Assembly (NCBI GenBank): GCA_963681505.1
Contig: OY811973.1
Span: 8,591,263 to 8,655,262 of the forward strand
Length of the DNA: 64,000 nucleotides
From: Eunapius fragilis
Lineage: Eukaryota; Porifera; Demospongiae; Spongillida; Spongillidae
Direction of reading: 5' to 3'
Shown: one piece after another, positions 55,861 to 64,000 of the stretch
Numbering within the stretch: position 1 is the stretch's first letter
Layout of the letters: every line of letters begins with the position of its first letter
Program-made: the position numbers and the translations under genes
Notes under the pieces: model-generated
What the model was told of the DNA's origin: nothing
Databases searched by the model: none
Seen by the model: the letters and a program-made list of their open reading frames with translations, nothing else

Positions 55861-56417
55861 TTATACTATAGGTTGCTTTCAGCTATCCAGTCATAGTCGT
55901 TGTGTATTTTGTGTGTGATAATAATGATGATAATACTTTCACGTATTCATGTGCATGTTTTATTGTATTTCTATAATAATAAGGTGTATTTATTCTTGCT
56001 TCTGTACTTAATCATTCGTAACATTATTGGTTTACACGTACACAGCCCTTTATTGGTCAATAAATAATTATAAAGGTCTGTTACCCAGACTACCCTTCTA
56101 ACGCTTTCCTTTCAAATCTGCTACACTTGTTCCTACACCATTTTCGCTATGGAAAACTGTTTTGCCTGGTGCTGTAGATATTTTCGTTGCCGTGAGTACG
56201 ATGTTCACAAACCCCATCGGGTTAGAATTCTACGTATCGCGTGTCAGTAAAGCTTATTCAAAGGGAGGTTGGCATGTGTAATTTCTTAATTTTATTTTCT
56301 GTACTTGTCTTTCCGCCCAAGTGTCCAAAAAAAAAAAAGGCGAACTAAGGACAAACTTTTAAGGGCCTCCCTTTAATTGCTCAGATCTATATCGTTGGCT
56401 TGAACATTATCCAATTC
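55861..56417. other. Right end of unit 2
   Basis: Contains the Ginger-like empty site (CCCA at 56084-56087) and the sequence 56100-56256 shared with 28430-28600. No gene. Unique sequence begins near 56257. Confidence 0.7.
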
Positions 56418-56537
56418 TAGTCTCGTACCCAGACCCAGATCCATACAGCTGCGGATGGATTACGCCACCGCTACGTGAACATAGCGGTGATGTAATCCAT
56501 CCGCAGCTGTTGGGAATCTGGGTCTGGTACGAGACTA
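56418..56537. mobile_element. Palindromic MITE, second member of the TAGTCTCG family
   Basis: 120 bp. Same ends as 17767-17908 (TAGTCTCGTACCCAGACC) but different inner arms (ATCCATCCGCAGCTG). Flanks TATCCAATTC and TATCTAATGC agree at 8 of 10 positions, a probable decayed duplication. Confidence 0.85.
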
Positions 56538-56814
56538 TATCTAATGCGCGGATACAGCTGTTGTGTGAAATAAGTCAACATTTTCCAGCTCAATGATGCA
56601 GGTCAGTATACGCTTCTGGTAGTTAAATCACTGGGAAAGTGACTCAGTCTGTGTGTACTTGATTTGCACAGCAATACCCCAGTAACGGGTAACATTTAGT
56701 TGGGCGTGGCCCGACTAGGTAGCATTCAAGTCAACGATCTGAACAAATATGCGATCTTGGCGTCTTTTTTTCTTCTGATTTAAAGTTTCATATTCACTGC
56801 TCGGTTATTGCTGC

Positions 56815-57330
56815 TAAGGCTCATCATCGATGTGCTCTTCTTTTGAAGGGTTTTCACACTAGTGATATTTCTGTACTGCTACGGCTATACATTACCTATG
56901 TTCGTAGTCAGGTATGGTATCCTTGGCTTCATCAGGACATCAATTCCATTGAGAAAGTCCAACCGGCGTTTCTTTACCAGAGCCGTCTGCAATAGAGCTA
57001 AGCTTTCATACATGAATTATGACACTCGGGTATATTCAATCTCTTGAATCGCAGGGTGTACTTTGACCTATAGTGATGTGCTACAAGATAGTGTTTAACA
57101 TTGTTGATGTTGATGCATATCAGACTTTTTGTATTAACTCTAATCTTCATTTTACCAGAGGAAACCACTATAAACTTATGTCCAGGTCAATATCACATCG
57201 TCTAAACTTTTTTCTGAGCGTGTCATACCAATTTGGAACTCTCTGCCCAACTCAGTAGTATCTGCATCCTCCATCAGCACTTATAAAGCTCATCTGAGTC
57301 ATGTGCACCTAACCCCCTTTTAAAAACTAT
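56815..57330 (+). pseudogene. Non-LTR retrotransposon RT C-terminal remnant
   Basis: Frames read LLRLYITYVRSQVWYPWLHQ, INSIEKVQPAF, MCYKIVFNIVDVDAYQTF and RGNHYKLMSRSISHRLNFF, followed by IPIWNSLP-like sequence. This order (RT thumb, MCYKI, RGHxYKL, WNSLP) is typical of CR1/L2/RTE-like elements. Stops and frameshifts interrupt it; no endonuclease is present. Confidence 0.72.
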
Positions 57331-58258
57331 TCCCATATAAATAGTAGTAATAGGCAGTTTATAAGTGCATTCTTATGCCATTACTTGCCTTTTAGGTGTT
57401 CTTTTACTCATCTATAAATATACCAAATTTGACGCGCTTACAACACTTGTATCTGGAGACGCGTGGAATTCTCAACGGTGCGGGCGACGGTTGGCGAACT
57501 TTATACTCACGGCAGCGTAAATACCTATTTCACCAAAATCCGTTTACTTAGAAAAAAATGATCTGAAGAACAACATGGAAAAAGCGTTCTATGGTTGCGA
57601 AGATTATGTAACATGCAATTTTTGATAATGAGTATTAGGCTCTGCGCATCACTCTACTAGAGACCTTGCTCACGTCAGATCTAGACCTGCTGACATTCTG
57701 CCACATATAGTCACACACATCAGTTGGGGTTATAACCATGGGGCCCTGGGACAGGGTTGTGATGGAAGAGGACAAGGTTTTAGATTTAGTGTGCCAGGAC
57801 TTTGGAGTTTCAGTGTGGTACGTCCTTTTTAGGTGTGCCTAAGGCAGATTGCTGTAACAGGGTCTCTTTTAAAAGACACAAGGTGCACCATGGATAGCCT
57901 GGAAGATTCCTGCTATCTAGATGTATTGGAACTCCCAACACATTGTCCACACAAAGAAAGCAGAGGAGCCGTCAGTGGTGAAGAATGGTCCCTTTTGGAG
58001 ACAGCAGGAGTGCGACCCCTTCTAAAGAGGTACGTGGGGACTCTCACCTCCTTAATATGCCAGTAGCATGTTCCATAGAAGGAACAATATTGACATGGCA
58101 AGAACAAAGTATGGGGCATTGCTACTACAACGGCCAGAGGACCATGGATATTGGGGAAGATTAAGGAAAGGTTATGTAAACACCACCATAAAAAGAATTA
58201 AGGTGCACGTCACGTTTCAAAAATTATACATTTCTTTCCCTCTCTGCAGCCCAAGGGA

Positions 58259-58293
<35 letters not shown>

Positions 58294-59599
58294 ATGTAGG
58301 GCACAATGGGACATCAAGATGGCTGGGATGTCATGATGTAAAAATGTCACATGCCCTGTAAATCAATATGATAATATGACTGAGAGCTTGGTAGAGTTCA
58401 TGTACTTGGATGCAGTTGCAGACTAGATAGCTTGAGTACCTAGAAAGTCCATAGCAACAAGGAGCAAACAGCCATGAAATCACTTGTCCTTTTCAGCAAT
58501 GTACAATTAAATGTACAAAGTTTTGCGTTGCTCAAAGATTACTGGTACATGTAAGTCCCTCCTTCAAGTTCACATCACAGATGATTGCCAAGTAGAAGTG
58601 TGCAAAGGCAGGTGTACATAATTGACTTTCATTTTGAAAAACTTGAGATAGCCGACAAATTCTCCATCAAAGGAATTTAGTCTTCGATTTTCTCCAATAC
58701 AGTTGATTCCCACCAAATGAGAAAAGGTATATGCACACAGTGGATACCACCAGGGGCTCAACTGGATGTAGTTGTACTGTTCATACAAGGTTTTATTGCT
58801 GATGGATAGTGTGGAACTACTATTAATCCTTAGTTACATTCTGGATCCAGTGGAAGATCATGCTCCAAGGAGGACCTATGCAACTGCTAGTTGGCTGGAG
58901 TACCATGTATGTCATCCCATGACATCACTGTCACTAAAGGTGAGGGAGGCAGTCAAACACACCTTTAAGTTATCTGATGCTTTACTGACCATTCTCTAAT
59001 CTGAGTGCTGTACATTTTGTTTCATGCACATGTGGTCATACAAATACCACAGCATTACATTATGCATCTTATGAAAAAGAAAACTATCTTTGATTTCAAA
59101 CTGAAATTTCTATCAAAGGGCTTTTGAGAAGGAGATGTGGGCTATGGGGGAAAGGAATTGTAGTTGCTGCTTTGTGAAGATTCAGAACAGTCATCTGGTG
59201 ATGTCCTTTGAAACAAACTCTGCTGATAAGGTTGTACATAGAGATGATATTGTAAAAGGTGAGGTGATATGAGTGACAGAGTTGATGAGAGTGACAGTGT
59301 TGGTTACAGTGACAGAAACAAGAGGTAGATGACCTGATGATAATGTTAAAAATGATGCTATTACAACTCAGAACAATTGGGATTGATAATGAGAAGATAT
59401 CAGTTGCACTCATATTAGATATGCAGCCCTTGCAGGTAAGTTGTCCAGCTATCCACTCACAAAAACATGTTTTCAAGTCGTAGCCTAGTTACAACTTGTT
59501 CTTGTGTAGGTTAACAGGTAAATGTGATCCCCAGGCCTTTACTGTACACACGGGCCTTTAGGCCTTTAATGTAGACATTACATGTTAGAATACATGAAT
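57331..59599. other. Intergenic, no gene recognised
   Basis: Contains a run of over 30 G at 58259-58291. Open frames at 57833-58361 and 58772-58999 lack recognisable motifs. Frames in the flanks may be further retroelement debris. Confidence 0.4.
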
Positions 59600-61300
59600 A
59601 CATAGAAAAACTCAAAGGATGTCCTTGAGGCCAAGGGACGAAGCACATCTTGCCAATAAGGCTCTAGCCTCAGCCTTGAAGTTCAGCTTGCTGTAAAGCT
59701 CTGTGAGCATCTTACCTTTGTGGGACGAGGTGATGATGGCCAGGTGAAAAGCCAGGCGAGAGAAAGTGGATTGGGCTTCATTCCAGAGGTCTCTTCTGCA
59801 AGTGGGTTCTGGATACACACCCAACCCAGCTCTGAACACTTGGGGTTGTTTGCTCAATGCTTCCTGGCCTCCACCTCTTCCGCTGCAGCCCCTTCAGACA
59901 AGCTTGCTAGACAGGATTAAGGGAGAGGTCACTGTGATGTCAATGGAAGCATTTTCCCCTCTCTCCCAATTGAAGACAAGTACATCTGCTGGCTGGGTAC
60001 GGCTTAAGTATGGTGTAATGTCACTGCCGGACTCTACTCTTACTCCTAGATGGGCACGATGGCAAAACCCAACAATCACGTTATGCAGGTGGTTGTGGCG
60101 GGTGACAACATCACCACCCTGTTTACAGGTAGTAGCATGGTTGCCAAGGAGGTCAAGAGCTATGCCAGGGCAAAAAGAGCACGAGGAGCCTCTAGCTGTG
60201 TCTTTCCCTAGCTACCATTGGATGGAAATTTTCAGCTCATTACGGTCAAGGTGCAGGTTGAGCCAGAAGAAGGTGTGACCAGTAGTCAGGATGCAGCATG
60301 AGGTGCAGCCACAGAGAGCAGCCGAGCGTTGTTGGCAGGTGATGATGCTTCCAACAACAATGAGAACTGGTGGTCCTCTAGTTTCTTTGACAGTACCATT
60401 TGGTGGATGGGTGAGGCAGTGATTAGCATCCAAAGAGATTACCTCATACGGGGGGTCAAACTTGTTGAAGAGATCAACCGTGTGAGATAGGTGTGGATTC
60501 TGTGCATCACCATAGCCGGAAGCACAAAGGGAGGCAATATAGTGGTGCAAGCCCAAGACCTCCGTGACTTAGGTTCAGTTGGGCCTGCTGCCATGCACAA
60601 TCCGTATCTTCTACAACTATACTCCTATACTCTGTGCGAAGCATTGCCTAACCTCAACATCAAACAGCGAAGAGCCTCTGAGACTAGACTTGGCGGGGTA
60701 GCTCGAGCCAAATAGAATTATTTACAGAAGCTCACACACAAACATAGCAGAATCAAGGCAACCTGAGGATCTGAAGCTCCTACTTCCACCAGACTGGATA
60801 ATAACTTCATGGCCTCTGAACGTTTTGAAGTTGCATACTTTCCACAGAAAGGTAGTCCCCTAAGGGGCTCCTAGTAAGTCAAGATGAGGTACATGAAAGG
60901 ACTTCATAGATGGAGTAAACTTGCTGGTGTCGCCTTTACAAAACACCTCCCATTTGGACATATTTATAAAAATGCAAAGGATGGACCAAGAGAATCCAAT
61001 GGAGAAAGAGAGCAGATTTCTTGCCGGCTAAGGTTCCATTGTCAAGGTACCAGGCTTGATAGAGGATGTGGACACAGTCAATATCAGCTTCAATGGCATT
61101 TTAGATCTTCTGTAGAACAAGTGCAAAGAGCAAGGGGCCCTGGGCGGTCACCTTGTTGGACACCTGCTTCTGAGGAGATGCGACCCATGGGGTGCCACAG
61201 TATGGGACGAGTGCTTAGCACCATGTGGCCCAAGGTAAAAGCTCAGGGAAATGGAGAGTGCATTTGTCTAAAATGGCCTATCTGGAGACCAAATTAAAAG
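59600..61300 (-). pseudogene. Retroelement RT and C-terminal region, heavily broken
   Basis: Reading right to left: ILYQAWYLDNGTLAGKKSAL near 61060, which is the RT catalytic block (normally YLDDG) with Asn in place of the second Asp. Then come scattered segments, ASIDITVTSPLILSSKLV near 59900-59950, and LWNEAQSTFSRLAFHLAIIT to ARALLARCASSLGLKDIL near 59612-59790. It is the same element class as at 40256 and 55170. Many stops; no open RT remains. Confidence 0.6.
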
Positions 61301-61954
61301 CATTGCCTGCAGCGTTTAGGGTGTGATCTTGGTAAGGTGTTTGACACTAGTTGGTGACAGAGAGAGCAGATAAAAAAGATCCTGATCCTGCAACCATGTA
61401 AAGGGCACTACCCCAGGAAATAGACCACAAGCATGGAGAGACATGTGAGAGTGCCACATGGAAGGAGCAATAAGAACTGCACAGACAGGGACAACGCACT
61501 TCTTCTTGGCTGTGTGTGAAAATCGATTTGGTGTGCAACCTTCCTGGGATCCTAGGTGTGAAGTTAGTACAACAGCGCGAAGCTAAAGGAACCATTGTCC
61601 CTGGGGTTGCCGCTGAAGGTGAGCTATCGTATTGAAGGGAAGCCTCAGATTTGCCACGATGTCGGAAAGAACATCCTTGTGTGAACTGGTACCTGGGGAA
61701 AGAGGAGAAATGCATGAATATCGCTTGCTCAATCTCACCTATCATCGACAGCATTTGCAAGACGTGCAATGGGCGCCCGAGGAATGGCACTTGCAACAAA
61801 TGGCCGGCCTGTTGTGTCTCCCCCTCGAGGGAGGGTGATGACGCGTACATGTAGTTCGAACTGGGACAAAGGCGTCAGGAGTGCTGACGTGGAGGCGGTG
61901 AGAAAGAACACCGGGGGCTGTGATGGCGTGCAGACCTGGGAAAAATAAGAATCC

Positions 61955-62330
61955 TTAATAATTTTTCATAGACATTTGACAGGAACCATGCTGTATCGAC
62001 ATGTATCCTGGAAATAGCTGAAGACCACCTGCTGGCTGTGATGATAGCTACTACCAGAGTTGCTACTTATAATGTAACCATACTTTTGAATAGCTACCCA
62101 TTCCTTCATAAAAACATGTTTCAATGCCATGGTCTAAATTTAGCCAGGCTATAAAAAACAGATAGAAAATCTAAGATTTTAGTGAATTCACTCGACGAAG
62201 AGCTGAAAACAACGTTTTCATATGTCTCATTACAAAAACATACAATGAATTTGAGCAATACTCAGATGTACATGAGCTATAATTACAGAAATGTCACCTT
62301 GAGAGTTGTAACCAATCCAAGACCTTATTT
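61955..62330 (-). pseudogene. Beta-helix/multi-TM gene fragment (TM region)
   Basis: 61960-62190 matches gene 2 at about 30190-30410 (TM segments 2-3, around GIETCFYEGM), and 62283-62325 matches 30755-30785. The intervening part is lost, and the block carries indels. It shows that the family once extended beyond the two units. Confidence 0.75.
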
Positions 62331-63305
62331 GTTATTTTTTATGCGACATCGGTATTATATGGGGTAAAGTAAGCTACTTTTTACTTCTCCTTTCTTCCTC
62401 CATATTTAATCTGACCTGAAAGGCAAGCCTTATGAACTCTGGGCACGACTTTAGCTTATTTTGTAATGGTTACATCATAGAGGAGATCATTCTATTTCCT
62501 GGGACAATCCTTGCACTTGGCACTTGGAATATGCACAGGCTCAGCCATATATAGATCTCTTCTACAAATTTTCTATACCGAGTGCATGTACTGTTGGGAA
62601 GTATTTCCTTTCATTGCTATATTTAGACTTAAGGATGACCCCAATTAAAGGAAATACTTCCTGACAGTATCAAGAGCAGTATCCGGACAGAACAGGCACA
62701 TGGACCAACCAGACGTGTTCAACCCCAGCCACCACCTAATTACCATTTGGTACTCAGGAACAAGCCCAAACCAGTGGGAGGGACCACCAATCGCCAAGAG
62801 GAAGCATGAGGAGCTTCCATTGACAGGAGGCGAGCTCTGTTGGCAGGGGAGGAAGACATCAACTAGAAATATTGGGCTTGGATCATTCCTGACAAGACAT
62901 TCTGGGAGTCAGAGCAGAATTGACAGGGATTGCATTGGAGAGGGATACCTGAGAGTTGAACACTGCCACTGCCTGCTGTAGTACATGCTATCAGCACTGC
63001 AAAAGCCTGAGAATGACAGGGAAACATACTGAGTGCAGGTACTCTTGGTCACCTTGCTGCAAACCTGCAGGCATGGGGGAGATGTGGCCGTACAGGATGA
63101 GGTATCATTGTGCCCACCTGCATGATTGTGAGTGTGGAGTGAGGTCATGGTACCAGACCTGCTAGACATCCTTATTGCTGGCTAGGACAGAGGCAAACAT
63201 GTGGCGTCTGAATATCACTTCACCACTCTCACTGCGTTCAAGTTTGGGTTTACAATATATTTACTACTGATCAAATGTGGTGCAATTGTGTATGGAAATG
63301 GGACG
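62331..63305. other. Intergenic with a small foldback
   Basis: An inverted repeat at 62589-62669 has arms of the type GGAAGTATTTCCTTT. The frame 62700-62981 has no recognised domain. Confidence 0.4.
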
Positions 63306-63541
63306 GTGTCTAGCAAAATCACCCTTCTAGGTAGTTTTTGAAGCTTCAAATTTATTGATTTTCCGTGAATTTCAAAGAGCTTTTATCAAATGGTCCTTAC
63401 GCATCCAAAATTGGACTATCCATCATAAATTTATTAGGCAATGTATTTATAACTAGCCATACATTTCAATGCGAGCGTTACTTTCTTTTGCTTGTCCTGG
63501 AAAATTTTAAAAAGTACCACTAGGGCGATTTTGCTGGACAC
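63306..63541. mobile_element. MITE-like element with GTGTC ends
   Basis: 236 bp with ends GTGTCTAGCAAAATCACCCT and, inverted, GTGTCCAGCAAAATCGCCCT (18 of 20 identical). The interior is AT-rich. No target duplication was found. Confidence 0.7.
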
Positions 63542-63689
63542 TATTGTATATGCGACATTTCCGCTATAGTAAATGAAAGCTTTATATTTACTATGGTATT
63601 GATGTCACATATACCATATTTGCTAACAGAAATGTACCACATTTGATTAATAGTAAATACATGCATTGTAACTATCATGCAGTGTCTGC

Positions 63690-63893
63690 TCTACCATACT
63701 GATCATGTCCCCAGCTCAGGCTGGTGTGGCAGCCCTTGCAGCAGGGGCTCCGTACCAATGGACCCAAATGCCAAGGGATGGGTTGATACTGTATTCCATT
63801 GGCAGTGGAGACATATTTCAATTGGGGCATGATAACCTTCTCCATGAACCAGGCCTGCGCCCCCATTCAGTGCTTTTGGCAGCGAATTATGGC
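63690..63893 (+). pseudogene. Retroelement C-terminal fragment
   Basis: The frame LRTNGPKCQGMG, stop, YCIPLAVETYFNWG matches the motif CIPLSVETYGCWG at about 55670. It carries an in-frame TGA. Confidence 0.55.
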
Positions 63894-64000
63894 TAGTTGA
63901 ATATGGCCCTGATTCAGTCACCACAAGAGCCATCCTGAGCTCCCACATTTTAACTTCTTTTGTTTGTGTTTTAGTATGTTGTCCCAGACACTTTTAACCT

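Larger units (their letters stand above)
28641..56256 (+). repeat. Tandem segmental duplication, unit 2
   Basis: Second copy of the roughly 28 kb unit in direct orientation. It keeps the intact beta-helix gene and intact ABHD gene. Unit 2 alone carries the hAT element (33600-35101), the 3.3 kb Helitron-like element (36484-39785), more of a retroelement fragment (40256-41335) and the element at 52129-52798. Coding regions are almost identical to unit 1, while noncoding DNA differs by many insertions and deletions. Confidence 0.85.

Noticed and set aside
58068-58361. Gene ending in a poly-Gly tract
   Set aside because: The Gly tract is the G run at 58259-58291, and no conserved motif precedes it.

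Overview
The window is animal nuclear DNA, most likely from a demosponge. Genes have GT-AG introns, and I can reconstruct eukaryotic PTRHD1, ABHD1/3-type and phytanoyl-CoA-dioxygenase-family genes. The large beta-helix plus multi-TM proteins belong to a type I associate with sponges, from memory and not searched. Much of the window is transposon debris: CACTA, Ginger-like, hAT, retroelement and foldback elements. There is no prokaryotic or organellar organisation.

The main structural fact is a direct tandem duplication. Unit 1 runs from the left edge (matches begin near 154) to about 28,600. Unit 2 runs from about 28,641 to 56,256. Each unit carries, in order: a minus-strand beta-helix/multi-TM gene, a broken beta-helix fragment, a PHYH-family dioxygenase (+), PTRHD1 (-), an ABHD1/3 hydrolase (+) and a retroelement fragment. 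PHYH and PTRHD1 are convergent. PTRHD1 and ABHD are head to head, about 116 bp apart. The two PHYH proteins differ at only a handful of positions, but the units have decayed differently. In unit 1 the beta-helix gene has one in-frame TGA, and ABHD has lost about 4 kb and about 0.85 kb, including the exons with two of the three catalytic residues. In unit 2 both genes are intact. ABHD can be assembled there from nine exons (439 aa) with S241, D376 and H406 in place. A collapsed or duplicated haplotype in the assembly is an alternative to a real tandem duplication.

Because the units are near copies, each provides the empty site for insertions in the other, so mobile elements can be bounded to the base. 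An 8 kb Ginger-like element (20395-28409, CCCA target duplication) sits in unit 1, and its empty site is at 56084-56087. Nested in it is a CACTA element (22394-28229, GTG target duplication) with two divergent genes. A hAT remnant (33600-35101) contains a 148-bp foldback whose ends match the CACTA ends.

The most unusual system is a Helitron-like family with five members here (5132-6065, 17362-18235, 18646-19387 reversed and truncated, 36484-39785, 52129-52798). They start 5'-TC, end ACTTG-3' and insert between A and T without target duplication. They carry a small hairpin at the 5' end and a hairpin of about 280 bp that forms the 3' end. Arm sequences differ greatly between members, but within a member the two arms are almost perfectly complementary. 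The 3.3 kb member carries two low-complexity reading frames, each behind a TATA box.

The last 7.5 kb (56.3-64 kb) lies outside the tandem units and holds only retroelement, beta-helix and foldback relics. I found no intact gene there.
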